A stretch of 64,000 nucleotides of DNA from an uncultured Dorea sp. (GCA_900543415.1 UQRE01000008.1:7022-71021); one strand, 5' to 3'. Shown: positions 13,918 through 22,247, counted from the stretch's first letter. The notes: generated by a model from the sequence alone, not told the origin. Program-made: numbers and translations.

Positions 13918-16162
13918 AAATTTTAGGTAATGGGATAAGCCTTTTTGTTTCTTTGTCCGTAGTATATCCATACTTTTTTAAGGAGTTCCAGATTGTTTTT
14001 TCAGCCGGATATTTTTCTCCAATTGCCTCCGAACTACTTTTTATCTCTTCAAAAAGCTCTTTAACTGTAGGGTACATATCATTGTGCTCAAACTTAAAAT
14101 TTGCTATTGCCATATCTATTTTTGCCTGTTTATTTTTCCTTTGAGCTTCCACTTGTTTTTTTCTAGATTCTTGTCCCTTTTTCCAATTCGGTTTTTCTTC
14201 TTCCGGTTGTATATCGTTCAAGACTCCGGATGGATCCATTCGGTGGATCGGGTAATCGAACCACAAATTGACCGGATCAAATTTAGGAAATTCTCTCAAT
14301 GTCCCATCAATTCTCCATGCTGTTTTCGACTTTGCAATAGATACTTTGGCATCGATCTGAGCCTGTAGATCCATCATCTGAGCCCGTGTCAAACGTCTCC
14401 TGCAATAGTCCATCATCTGCACCTGGCTACATAAATCATCCGGAGACAGATCATCTTCCCACTGATAATGTGCATCAAGATAACATTCACACGCTTCACA
14501 CACAGCAGCATTCTCTTCTCGTTTTCTTAAATCGTCTGTCACGTCTAATTCAATCAGATCCAACATAGCGTCCGGATCTCTTGCAAAAACTCCGGAACCA
14601 GAAGCTCTGTCCATAGACTTCTTTCCCCCCTGCGCCCCTTTACTGTGATGATGGCAGTAGATTACTGCACACCCTAACTCAGTACAGACTTTATCGAACT
14701 GATTACAAAATCTCGCCATTTGATCAGCGCTATTCTCATCTCCTGTGATCACCTTGTAGATTGGATCGATAACGATTGCTACGTAATCTTTTTTAGCGGC
14801 TCTTCGGATGAGCTTTGGTGCCAGTTGATCCATCGGCACAGACTTTCCTCTCAAATTCCAGATATCTATATTACTAAGATTTCTCGGAGATATGCCATGT
14901 GCTGTATACACGTCCTTAAATCTGTGCAAACAGCTGGCTCTGTCTAACTCTAGATTTACATACATGACTTTCCCTTTCGCACATCGCCATCCGAACCATT
15001 TAACGCCTTCTGCGATTGCAATACACAACTCTATCAAGGCGAAGGATTTTCCGGCTTTTGATGGTCCAGCAATCAGCATCTTATGCCCTTTTCTCAATAC
15101 GTTTTCAATAAGAGGTGGTGCGAGTTCTGGGAGTTTGCCCCAAACATCCTCTAAGGTTTCAGGATCCGGAAGATCATCATTTACAGACTCAATCCATTCC
15201 TTCCACTCTTCCCAGCTTTCTTTACCGATATTCGTATCGACAATGTATTGCTTCTTACCATTACGTTCAAATCCCGGGAGTCTCGACAATCTCGACGGGT
15301 TCTTATTCTGTGTATCTACTTTCAAGCCATTTTTCTGACAGATAGAATAAAGATAATCTACTCTTTTCCGGTATTCCGCGTAATCTGCAGCATCAACTCG
15401 AACAATCGCATGTAAACTTTTCTTACCGGAAAATACCAAGCATGCTACTGGTAATTCCAACTCTCGAATGATTGCATTCTGCTTTTCAATTGTCATATCA
15501 TCGGACTCTACAAGGGTATATCGAAACTCTGTTACGTTTTCATTTTTACAGCCTTTCCCATCTAAAGGGTTGAAGCGTATCCATGCGCCAGCTTCCTTGT
15601 TATAATCACCAAGAACAGCTCCTATGTCTCCATTGCATTTATTTAACTGTTCAATCAGCTGTCCGGCAGTTCTGTCACAGTTTCCTTTCTGTGGCAGCCA
15701 TCGTTCTTCGTTTTTCCAACTACCTGTAACATAACCAACATTTTCACCAGCTTCGAACAATGTTTCTAGATAACGCACAATCTCATGAACCGGATTCCAT
15801 CTTTTAGGCTCTAATACTTCTTTTTCTTCCACCCAAGAAGCATCTATAACTACTCCATCGGTACTGATTTCATCGTCCCAGTCTAAAGCGTAGGACGAGG
15901 ACGATGGTGTCCATCCATGATCCATTGCAAGTTGTACAATAGTTCCTGCAGTGACCGGAACGGAAGAACCATGAAAACTATTCCATTTCTTCTGACATTC
16001 TCCCATGTGATACCTAGAATCATTGCGACTCCATGCATCCCAGTCATCCGGAGAATACCCTTCATGTTTTAGCGCCATCCCCACATTTACCCATTCTTGA
16101 TAATTAAGTTCTGCAGGGTTTAAGTTTTCCAATACCTTTAATAAATCTGTACATTTTTCCAT
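13916..16162 (-). CDS. Phage primase-helicase fusion protein
   Basis: A 748-aa replication protein. Residues 1-85 fit a PriCT-2 module (NYQEWVNVGMALKHEGYS, KWNSFHG). Residues about 150-310 look like an archaeo-eukaryotic primase-type core (LVFSGKKSLHAIVRVDA, PSRLSRLPGFERNGKKQ). From 350 on is a RecA-like RepA/AAA_25 helicase with Walker A GPSKAGKSF at 366-373, a YVNLELD motif and VIDPIYKVITGDEN. The C-terminus is a basic helical tail with a winged-helix-like end. It lies next to the iteron array, so it probably initiates and drives phage replication. Confidence 0.85.
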   Translation of the reverse strand: MEKCTDLLKVLENLNPAELNYQEWVNVGMALKHEGYSPDDWDAWSRNDSRYHMGECQKKWNSFHGSSVPVTAGTIVQLAMDHGWTPSSSSYALDWDDEISTDGVVIDASWVEEKEVLEPKRWNPVHEIVRYLETLFEAGENVGYVTGSWKNEERWLPQKGNCDRTAGQLIEQLNKCNGDIGAVLGDYNKEAGAWIRFNPLDGKGCKNENVTEFRYTLVESDDMTIEKQNAIIRELELPVACLVFSGKKSLHAIVRVDAADYAEYRKRVDYLYSICQKNGLKVDTQNKNPSRLSRLPGFERNGKKQYIVDTNIGKESWEEWKEWIESVNDDLPDPETLEDVWGKLPELAPPLIENVLRKGHKMLIAGPSKAGKSFALIELCIAIAEGVKWFGWRCAKGKVMYVNLELDRASCLHRFKDVYTAHGISPRNLSNIDIWNLRGKSVPMDQLAPKLIRRAAKKDYVAIVIDPIYKVITGDENSADQMARFCNQFDKVCTELGCAVIYCHHHSKGAQGGKKSMDRASGSGVFARDPDAMLDLIELDVTDDLRKREENAAVCEACECYLDAHYQWEDDLSPDDLCSQVQMMDYCRRRLTRAQMMDLQAQIDAKVSIAKSKTAWRIDGTLREFPKFDPVNLWFDYPIHRMDPSGVLNDIQPEEEKPNWKKGQESRKKQVEAQRKNKQAKIDMAIANFKFEHNDMYPTVKELFEEIKSSSEAIGEKYPAEKTIWNSLKKYGYTTDKETKRLIPLPKI

Positions 16163-16164
16163 AA

Positions 16165-17751
16165 TTAGCCTCTATATTCTGCCGGATTGACATCATGTGG
16201 AATTCTCCATCCATTTCCTGCTATACGGTCAATCAAATGTTTTGCTGTATCAAACTGCCATGTGCCTACGTGCTGGAAGCCTCTTCCCTCCAAGAAACGA
16301 ATTTGTCTCGGTGTCGTTAATCCCTCTTTACGTCTCTTATCCAAGCGTTCAAGAATCTTTGAAGCTTTTCCGGCATTATCAATCTCATCCGGCATGATTC
16401 CAAGTTTTTCTAATGTCTTCTTTTGCGCATCTGATGGAGGTGCCATTTCCCACCCAAAAGCCGGTACATAGCCGGATAAATCTTGAGCCTGTATTGACAT
16501 TTCAAATTGCAACGGATCTACCAGTTTTCGCTTTCTTCTCTTCATTTCCGACAACTGTTTTGCAAGGGCTTCTTCCCTCTGAGCAACTACATCATCAGCT
16601 GCGGTCTGTTCGGCTTCTTCGATATCCACCGGAAAACCGGCTTCTTTTTCGAGATTTTCCGTCATTTTCTGTGCAACTTCTTCACTCTCACAAATAAGAT
16701 GTGCCGGATGGCATAGCTCATGCCTTTCTGTATGCCAGAGAAAATCAAGTAGCAAAAGATGGTCTTTTCTGGTCTCCGGAGACAGTCTGGTGCCACGCCC
16801 TACCATCTGGCAATATAAGCTTCGTACCTTTGTTGGACGAAGCACTACAATACAATCTACGCTTGGACAATCCCACCCCTCTGTCAAAAGCATGGAATTG
16901 CATAAGACATTATATTTATCTTTATCAAAGTCCTCTAAGATTTCTGCACGGTCTTTACTCTCACCATTTACCTCTGCAGCATGAAATCCTTTTGCATTTA
17001 AAAGATCTCTAAACTTTTGGCTTGTTTTCACAAGCGGTAAAAACACTACTGTTTTCTTATCTGCGCAATATTTTTTCATTTCCTCTGCAATCTGTTCCAG
17101 GTATGGATCTAATGCAGTTCCAAGATCTCCTGCTTTAAAGTCTCCGGACTGTACTCCCACCCCAGTAAGATCTACCTGTAAAGGAATGGTCACTGCTTTA
17201 ATAGGCGACAAATAGCCTTCCTTAATTGCCTTTGGTAGTGTATATTCATAGGACAAGTTTTCAAAAACAGAACCTAAATTTTTCATATCTCCACGGTCAG
17301 GGGTTGCAGTCACCCCCAACACTTTAGCATCGTGGAAATGATTTAATACTCGCTGATAGCTGTCTGAAATGCAATGGTGCGCTTCATCGATGATGATCGT
17401 GTTAAAGTAGTCCTCGTCAAATTTATTCAGCCTGCTTTCGCGCATAAGAGATTGAACAGAACCTACCGTGATACGGAACCAACTCCCTAAGCATGTTTCT
17501 TCTGCCTTTTCGGTCGCACATCCAAGACCGGTAGATCTGCCTATCTTATCAGCTGCCTGCTCCAAAAGTTCTCCTCTATGTGCCAAAATCAAAACTCTGT
17601 CACCTTGACGAACACATTCTTCTGCTACTTTAGCAAACACGATTGTCTTTCCACATCCGGTAGGAAGCACCAATAAGGTTTTCTGAATACCTTCGTCCCA
17701 GGAATGGAAGATGGCGTCCTTTGCTTCTTGCTGATACGGTCTCAATTCCAT
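16165..17751 (-). CDS. Phage DEAD/DEAH-box superfamily 2 helicase
   Basis: 528 aa. Motif I PTGCGKT ends near residue 36, motif II is DEAH at 122-125, motif III GVTATPDRGD follows, and motif VI is QMVGRGTRLS near 320. This is the Type III restriction-like / RecG-UvrB-like SF2 layout common in Firmicutes phage replication blocks. A C-terminal region (about 400-528) is helical and phage-specific. It is 2 bp from the primase gene and most likely unwinds branched or recombination intermediates. Confidence 0.88.
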   Translation of the reverse strand: MELRPYQQEAKDAIFHSWDEGIQKTLLVLPTGCGKTIVFAKVAEECVRQGDRVLILAHRGELLEQAADKIGRSTGLGCATEKAEETCLGSWFRITVGSVQSLMRESRLNKFDEDYFNTIIIDEAHHCISDSYQRVLNHFHDAKVLGVTATPDRGDMKNLGSVFENLSYEYTLPKAIKEGYLSPIKAVTIPLQVDLTGVGVQSGDFKAGDLGTALDPYLEQIAEEMKKYCADKKTVVFLPLVKTSQKFRDLLNAKGFHAAEVNGESKDRAEILEDFDKDKYNVLCNSMLLTEGWDCPSVDCIVVLRPTKVRSLYCQMVGRGTRLSPETRKDHLLLLDFLWHTERHELCHPAHLICESEEVAQKMTENLEKEAGFPVDIEEAEQTAADDVVAQREEALAKQLSEMKRRKRKLVDPLQFEMSIQAQDLSGYVPAFGWEMAPPSDAQKKTLEKLGIMPDEIDNAGKASKILERLDKRRKEGLTTPRQIRFLEGRGFQHVGTWQFDTAKHLIDRIAGNGWRIPHDVNPAEYRG

Positions 17752-17753
17752 CT

Positions 17754-18194
17754 TTAGAATGCACCTGCCTTATAGTCTTTTTTCTTCTTCGGCAACCATT
17801 TCTTTACATGATTGTATTTCTTTGAACTGTCTTTCGGATCCGTCCGAACCTCAATTGTCGCACGTCCTGTAGCCTGTGGAACCATGTTCCAGTTCATGCG
17901 TACTCTTCCCTCCAGCTCTTCTGCTCCGATAGACAAGAAGAACTCTGCCAACTTCCATTGCATCTTGTCATACAACAGAAGGCTTTCGCTGATCACTGTA
18001 GAGTCTTTTCCGTTTGTTGCGCGGACTTTCAACAATGCTCTGTTACACGGAGGAACCTTGTCACTTCCCTCATATCGCCCACGCTCAAAAGTTTCGATTG
18101 TAAAATCATAATCTCCGGGTTCTAAGAGCGTAAACTCTTCCCCTTTTTCAACCTCTTCGTCCCAACCAAGTTCTTTTCCTCTAATATCATCCAT
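17754..18194 (-). CDS. DUF669 phage protein, probable ssDNA-binding accessory
   Basis: 146 aa, starting MDDIRGKELGWDEEVEKGEEF. The pattern LLEPGDYDFTIETFERGRYEGSDK, an SESLLLYDKMQWKLAEFF segment and a basic C-terminus (WLPKKKKDYKAG) match DUF669, which accompanies Sak4-type ATPases and SF2 helicases in phage recombination modules. The family is thought to be OB-fold-like and to bind single-stranded DNA, but that is from context. It is 2 bp from the helicase gene and 18 bp from the Sak4-like gene. Confidence 0.8.
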   Translation of the reverse strand: MDDIRGKELGWDEEVEKGEEFTLLEPGDYDFTIETFERGRYEGSDKVPPCNRALLKVRATNGKDSTVISESLLLYDKMQWKLAEFFLSIGAEELEGRVRMNWNMVPQATGRATIEVRTDPKDSSKKYNHVKKWLPKKKKDYKAGAF

Positions 18195-18212
18195 TTATAT
18201 GTCCTCACTTTC

Positions 18213-19343
18213 TTATTCATCAAAAGGAATTTCCTGTTTACTTCGGATTTCCTTTATTACTCCTAATACCTGTTTCCATGCTCCAATCAATACTCCGTCA
18301 ATGAAATCTGTTGGAAGATTTTGAAATGGCGTACCACGAGGGAAGTAGCCCCTCTGATATACAGCCTCCATAACTTCATCCTCTGAAACCAAATAAGGAT
18401 ACATTAAGTCTTGCAAAGCCTTTGGAACGTGATCCGGTATATGAAATACCTCGCTCTTTGCTGGATCCTGCTTTGGTTTTTCTTCTATCTTCTCTCCTGT
18501 GTTATAATCAACAGTTTCATCTATATTAGCTTCCGGCAGACTCATGAAGTCTGGAAGCTCTGTCTTTTGCTTCTCGGTATTTTCCTTTTTAACCGGTTGA
18601 TTATTATTCGTATTTGTTTCTTCGATTACAGGTGCTATCACGCTGTAATCCATTTCACACTCTTCTGGAAGCCCGTATCTGTTTTTCGCATCCCAGCAAG
18701 GATGATGAGAAGTATACATCGTTCTCTTTCCTCCCTGCGCTTTATGCTTTTTCCCGTCCTTATCTGTTGCAATGGAAAAGGTCTTATAATTACAGAACAG
18801 AAGCATATCTGCCCATTCTTTTACCAATGGAGACGTTTGCGACTGAGTCTTTTTTCCAAGCTTCAGCTCCCACCTGTCATAGGCCCCCAATTCATCCGGC
18901 TGTTCGAATTTCCGAAGTTGGGCATGTGCAGTCAGAACAACATTGATACCTACTTCAATCAAATCTGAAAGCCGGTTCAAAAAACGTCCAAACTCTTCTT
19001 TTACATATACATACCCATTTCCATACCCAAAATCTTCGATTCCTTTTTTGTTATGTGTTGAACATATATGTTCTACGCATAACTGCTCTGCCCAGTCAAT
19101 GGTATCTACGATGAGTGTTTTACAAGCGCCTGGTGTGTTCTTTATATAATCTATTTCTTCCAATAAAAGCGTCCAACTGGTAGGACGTGGCAATCTTGCC
19201 ACATCCATGCTTGATGTACTACCTTCCGTATCGATGAACACCGCATCCGGAAACTTGGATGCAAAAGTAGATTTTCCAATTCCTTCCGGACCGTAAATCA
19301 CAACCTTTTTTGCTCGGTTGATTCTTCCTTTTGTTATCTCCAT
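18213..19343 (-). CDS. Sak4-like RecA-fold recombination ATPase
   Basis: 376 aa. Walker A YGPEGIGKST lies at residues 17-26, Walker B TLIVDTIDWAEQL around 95-108, and LTAHAQLRKFE is the sensor region, all as in the Sak4/AAA_24 phage family. Such proteins help pair homologous single strands together with an SSB-like partner, here probably the DUF669 protein. The last 120 residues are a charged linker plus a small C-terminal domain. Its ATG overlaps the stop of the upstream AAA ATPase. Confidence 0.85.
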   Translation of the reverse strand: MEITKGRINRAKKVVIYGPEGIGKSTFASKFPDAVFIDTEGSTSSMDVARLPRPTSWTLLLEEIDYIKNTPGACKTLIVDTIDWAEQLCVEHICSTHNKKGIEDFGYGNGYVYVKEEFGRFLNRLSDLIEVGINVVLTAHAQLRKFEQPDELGAYDRWELKLGKKTQSQTSPLVKEWADMLLFCNYKTFSIATDKDGKKHKAQGGKRTMYTSHHPCWDAKNRYGLPEECEMDYSVIAPVIEETNTNNNQPVKKENTEKQKTELPDFMSLPEANIDETVDYNTGEKIEEKPKQDPAKSEVFHIPDHVPKALQDLMYPYLVSEDEVMEAVYQRGYFPRGTPFQNLPTDFIDGVLIGAWKQVLGVIKEIRSKQEIPFDE

Positions 19344-20635
19344 TAAAACTCACCCGCTTTCCAAGATGGCGTTGTGGGCTCTTCTAATACTTGTCCTTTC
19401 ACATGACCATCTTCAATAATAATGCTGCATTCATCTCCAGTACTTACTCGAGTGGCGATTGCCTGTAATCCTTCCTGTTCCAGCCACGCCCCGAATTCAT
19501 TCAATGTCTGCATATCCATCTGTTCCAGCTTATCCAAAAGCACAAAGCCGCATTTGGGGTTCAGTTTTCTCACGATTGCAGTAGAAACTTTCATCCGGTC
19601 AGATCCAGACATGTTATCCCACTTCTGCCCCTTATAAACCAGTTCTCCATCTTTTACAGATAATTCTGGAAGCGGCAGTTCTGCCGAATTTAAAAGATCT
19701 GCCTTGGCTTTTCTCTTATCTTCAATTTTCTGTGTAAGTGCAGCATACTGATTTTTATACTCAAGTGCATCTTCTTCAGCCTTATCTTTGTCGAAATTTG
19801 CACGGACTTTCCGGTTAATCTCCTCAATATTGGCAATGCTTTCTTCCAGCTCTGCAGTAGATTCATCCTGAAGATCTTTCGCGGACATCATTGCAACATT
19901 CAAAGAGGCTTTTGCTTCTTCAAGTTCCTGCTCTTTTTTCTTCAACTGTTCTCGCATTGCTTCCGTTTCCTGCTGCAAAAACATGACAGATCCCTGGTAT
20001 TTTTCAACCTGATCTCTCTTTCTCTGGTTTTCACCGTTTTTTGCAAGAATCTCCTGTTGCTGTTTAATCAAATCAGATGGAGAGACTAATTCTTTCGGAG
20101 CTTCCGGATAGTAGACCTGTTCGTCAGCATACTTCTTTTTCTGGTCTGCAATCTGACCAATAGCGAGCCTCTGATTGTACAGCTCTTTTTCTTCCTTGTC
20201 CAAAACAGACAGCTGATCTCCGACTCCGATAATCTTAAGAAGCGTTTCTGCCTTTTCTTTCCCAGAAGCCTCCATAAATTTTGGCAGATCTAAGGCTAAC
20301 TGTTCAACGAACTCGTTTAGCAGCTGTTGCCCACCCTTGTTCCCTTCCGGATCTATTACCTTAAGGCTACTGTTTTTGCCTTTACGCTCCACAACAAGTC
20401 CATTGTTCATAACAATATGTAGATTAGGTGGAATCACCGAACCATGTCGCTGCGCTTCAGATGGACGATACTTCTCGCCTCCAAGCGCCCAAGCAATGGA
20501 ATCTAACACTGAGGTTTTCCCCTGGTTATTATTTCCACCAACAATAGTTAAACCATTCGGGGTAGGTTCAATCTTAACGGCCTTAATCCGTTTGACATTT
20601 TCAATTTCCAACTTATTAATCTTTAAGCTTTCCAT
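19343..20635 (-). CDS. SMC/RecF-like AAA ATPase of phage recombination module
   Basis: 430 aa. The N-terminus LEIENVKRIKAVKIEP, then Walker A VGGNNNQGKTS (32-42), is the AAA_23/RecF-type start. A long coiled coil (about 190-300) follows, then a signature NMSGSDRMKVSTAIVRKL and Walker B-like CGFVLLDKLEQMD. The layout is a short SMC/SbcC-like arm protein. In phages it usually stands beside Sak4 or exonuclease genes and is thought to help in DNA end handling. The gene is 78 bp after the next small gene, a gap that holds an antisense RNA unit. Confidence 0.82.
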   Translation of the reverse strand: MESLKINKLEIENVKRIKAVKIEPTPNGLTIVGGNNNQGKTSVLDSIAWALGGEKYRPSEAQRHGSVIPPNLHIVMNNGLVVERKGKNSSLKVIDPEGNKGGQQLLNEFVEQLALDLPKFMEASGKEKAETLLKIIGVGDQLSVLDKEEKELYNQRLAIGQIADQKKKYADEQVYYPEAPKELVSPSDLIKQQQEILAKNGENQRKRDQVEKYQGSVMFLQQETEAMREQLKKKEQELEEAKASLNVAMMSAKDLQDESTAELEESIANIEEINRKVRANFDKDKAEEDALEYKNQYAALTQKIEDKRKAKADLLNSAELPLPELSVKDGELVYKGQKWDNMSGSDRMKVSTAIVRKLNPKCGFVLLDKLEQMDMQTLNEFGAWLEQEGLQAIATRVSTGDECSIIIEDGHVKGQVLEEPTTPSWKAGEF

Positions 20636-20664
20636 TTGACTAAACTCCTTTACTTCGATATAAT
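20636..20664 (+). promoter_or_regulatory. Antisense promoter abutting the AAA ATPase start codon
   Basis: TTGACT (20636-20641), a 17-bp spacer and TATAAT (20659-20664) form a strong plus-strand promoter. Its -35 box touches the ATPase start codon (20633-20635) and its spacer contains the ATPase ribosome site in reverse. It drives no plus-strand gene; a terminator follows within about 20 bp of the expected start. Confidence 0.7.
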
Positions 20665-20670
20665 TTAATT

Positions 20671-20722
20671 GAATATTTTTCTAGGCGCCCGAGCTTGCCG
20701 GCTCATTTAAGGGCGCTTTTTT
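20671..20722 (+). ncRNA. Candidate 52-nt antisense small RNA (unit 2)
   Basis: The transcript would begin about 7 bases after TATAAT and end at a terminator: GCGCCC (20685-20690) pairs with GGGCGC (20711-20716), an inner GAGC/GCTC stem closes on loop TTGCCG, and TTTTTT follows. The octamer CTTGCCGG (20694-20701) is the exact complement of the loop octamer of unit 1. The RNA is antisense to the leader of the AAA ATPase gene. It has no coding capacity. Confidence 0.55.
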
Positions 20723-20933
20723 ATTTGGCCAAGTCAAGAATGCTCTTGATCTGGCTGGCTGTGAACGTAAGCTCGTCCTCAAACCCAGCTGATAGCGTGA
20801 GCTTTTTCGCCAGTGCACATGTGATAGACACATATCCCATTCCATCATTTTTCATCATCATTACTTCTTCTTTCAGCTGTTCCAGGAACTCCTTGAACTC
20901 ATTCTCCGGAATCTCTGTTGCTACTTTCTTCAT
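20721..20933 (-). CDS. Hypothetical small phage protein, 70 aa
   Basis: Starts MKKVATEIPENEFKEFLEQL; this ATG is 8 bases after AAGGAGG, better than two upstream codons. A helical first half is followed by GYVSITCALAKKLTLSAGF and ASQIKSILDLAK. No family is recognised. Its stop codon overlaps the T-run of the antisense unit 2 terminator on the opposite strand. It is probably an early regulatory or replication accessory. Confidence 0.58.
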   Translation of the reverse strand: MKKVATEIPENEFKEFLEQLKEEVMMMKNDGMGYVSITCALAKKLTLSAGFEDELTFTASQIKSILDLAK

Positions 20934-20946
20934 TCTCATCACCTCC

Positions 20947-21090
20947 TTATAATGGTCCTGCCATCCGGCAGTAAACCAGCACTACAATCAGGAATGACCC
21001 TGCTGCTACCATCCCAGTACCGAATCCAATGAAAAATCCGGTTAGGATGTCTTTTTGTTTTCGTCTTGCCTTAATGCTGTTACTTTTCAA
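20947..21090 (-). CDS. Small single-pass membrane protein, 47 aa, TTG start
   Basis: From a TTG with GGAGGG upstream the frame reads MKSNSIKARRKQKDILTGFF and then a hydrophobic helix, AAGSFLIVVLVYC. The positive N-terminus followed by one membrane span predicts an N-in inner-membrane miniprotein. The start overlaps the end of the HTH gene. No family is recognised. Such phage miniproteins can act as superinfection-exclusion or membrane regulators, but nothing here proves it. Confidence 0.55.
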   Translation of the reverse strand: MKSNSIKARRKQKDILTGFFIGFGTGMVAAGSFLIVVLVYCRMAGPL

Positions 21091-21370
21091 TCTGTTTCTC
21101 CCTCCTAATCCCTTCTAAATTCTTCTCGAACATATACTCACTTGCTTCCTTGGGACTGAACTCTGGAACATACTTCCGAAGATTTTTGTCCTCTAACTGC
21201 CTGTGATATTTGTCATAATCAGCGAATACCGCCACGCTTACCACATTGTCAAGAATCGCGTACCGGTTATATCTAGTTCCGATTTCTGCCTTGATTCCCT
21301 CAATTCTTCGATATACGGTCGGCGGGGATACACCGAAAATCTTTGCGAGAGTTAGTTTATTCGCATACAT
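21080..21370 (-). CDS. HTH DNA-binding phage protein (excisionase-like)
   Basis: 96 aa. The N-terminal LTLAKIFGVSPPTVYRRIEGIK is a clear helix-turn-helix of the MerR/Xis-like type, followed by IGTRYNRYAILDNVVSVAVF as the wing. The remaining half is charged and helical. It may be an excisionase or an early regulator. AGGAGG precedes the ATG. It is divergent from the DUF2513 gene, whose promoter lies in the short intergenic gap. Confidence 0.65.
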   Translation of the reverse strand: MYANKLTLAKIFGVSPPTVYRRIEGIKAEIGTRYNRYAILDNVVSVAVFADYDKYHRQLEDKNLRKYVPEFSPKEASEYMFEKNLEGIRREKQIEK

Positions 21371-21382
21371 GGTTACACCTCC

Positions 21383-21411
21383 TTGTTGTAAATATATTTC
21401 TTTGGTATAAT
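21383..21411 (+). promoter_or_regulatory. Promoter of the DUF2513 gene
   Basis: TTGTTG (21383-21388), 17 bp, TATAAT (21406-21411). It points to the plus-strand gene starting at 21443, whose ATG has AAAGGAG upstream. It is one of few plus-strand promoters in this otherwise minus-strand region. Confidence 0.65.
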
Positions 21412-21442
21412 CTTCCTATCAAATGATGAAAGGAGAATTACT

Positions 21443-21823
21443 ATGATTCTTAATCCTGATTGTCTTAGAGATATCCTTATTTACGTTGAGAAAAACACTG
21501 ATTTAAAACATATCCTTTCAATTTCTCCAGACTCTCTTCCCGATGAACTTAATCACTATACTGGTGATGAAGTTATGTATCATATCAAACAAGCAGAGCT
21601 TTCTTATCTTATAAATGTTTCTTCTTGGTATCTCGATGGCGGTTGTGCTATCCACTATTTATTGCCTGATGGACACCAATTTCTAGCTAACATAAGAGGA
21701 GAAGATAACTGGAATAAAACAAAAGATATTGCAAAATCTGTCGGCTCCAATTCTTTAGATTCTCTAAAACAAATTGCTACAAGTTTGATATCTACTTTAA
21801 TTCAAACGAAGCTGGGGTTGTAG
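21443..21823 (+). CDS. DUF2513 phage protein
   Basis: 126 aa. YTGDEVMYHIKQAELSYLINVS, then DGGCAIHYLLPDGHQFLANIRGEDNW, is the DUF2513 winged-helix-like pattern found in prophages and Gram-positive mobile elements. The role is unknown. It has its own promoter and is convergent with, and overlaps by 32 bp, a 56-aa minus-strand gene. An 11-bp inverted repeat (ATTTCCAGTTC at 21838, GAACTGGAAAT at 21877) lies just after it and could act as a weak transcript end. Confidence 0.75.
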   Translation: MILNPDCLRDILIYVEKNTDLKHILSISPDSLPDELNHYTGDEVMYHIKQAELSYLINVSSWYLDGGCAIHYLLPDGHQFLANIRGEDNWNKTKDIAKSVGSNSLDSLKQIATSLISTLIQTKLGL

Positions 21824-21962
21824 CTACGTCTATTACGATTTCCAGTTCTACAACTCCTTTCCCTTTTATGGAAGCGGAACTGGAAATTCTATATGACTTA
21901 AGATTTTCAACCTTTTCTCCATCAAGAAATAATTCCCCATCTTTCATTGTTAGATGCTTCAT
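21792..21962 (-). CDS. Small phage protein, 56 aa
   Basis: The frame MKHLTMKDGELFLDGEKVEN, then YRISSSASIKGKGVVELEI, is a beta-rich miniprotein of a kind common next to cro-like genes in Clostridia prophages. GAGGAGG lies upstream of the ATG. It is the first gene after the Cro-like regulator in the early operon, and a repressor-type operator lies just upstream at 21991-22007. Function unknown. Confidence 0.65.
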   Translation of the reverse strand: MKHLTMKDGELFLDGEKVENLKSYRISSSASIKGKGVVELEIVIDVATTPASFELK

Positions 21963-21990
21963 CTACACCACCTCCTCTTCATCCTGCTTT

Positions 21991-22007
21991 CTTACGTATC
22001 GAGTAAG
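21991..22007. promoter_or_regulatory. Distal repressor operator O4, on the cro stop codon
   Basis: CTTACGTATCGAGTAAG differs from operator O1 (CTTACGCATCGCGTAAG) at two positions. It overlaps the stop codon of the Cro-like gene (21992-21994) and lies just before the next early gene. A repressor bound here, 257 bp from O1, could block readthrough or form a loop with the main operators. Confidence 0.6.
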
Positions 22008-22231
22008 TTTTTGCCAAAAAAAATTTTTCCAGCTTTTTCAGGTGTTAATTCTAATGCTTTAACTAATTTGTACATTACGTTAGAGGATGGCTGTATTTCT
22101 TCATTTAAAACTTTTGACAACGTATTTCTATCAACTCCTGATGCTTCTGACAATTCTGTTATTTTACTTATTTTTTTTTCAATCATCTGTTTTTTTAAGC
22201 TTATAATATCTGTTTTGAACTCTTTACACAT
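21992..22231 (-). CDS. Cro-like XRE-family regulator
   Basis: 79 aa. ISKITELSEASGVDRNTLSKVLNEE is a lambda-type helix-turn-helix, followed by MYKLVKALELTPEKAGKIFF. ATG at 22231 is chosen (MCKEFKTD), with GAGGTG 8 bases upstream. It heads the leftward early operon and is divergent from the CI-like gene, so it is the lytic-side regulator by position. Four related 17-bp operators surround it. Confidence 0.82.
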   Translation of the reverse strand: MCKEFKTDIISLKKQMIEKKISKITELSEASGVDRNTLSKVLNEEIQPSSNVMYKLVKALELTPEKAGKIFFGKNLLDT

Positions 22232-22247
22232 TTTTTTCACCTCATTT

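Noticed and set aside
21838..21887. An 11-bp inverted repeat after the DUF2513 gene as a strong terminator
   Set aside because: The loop is 28 nt and no T-run follows; it also lies within the coding sequence of the 56-aa gene. Kept only as a remark.
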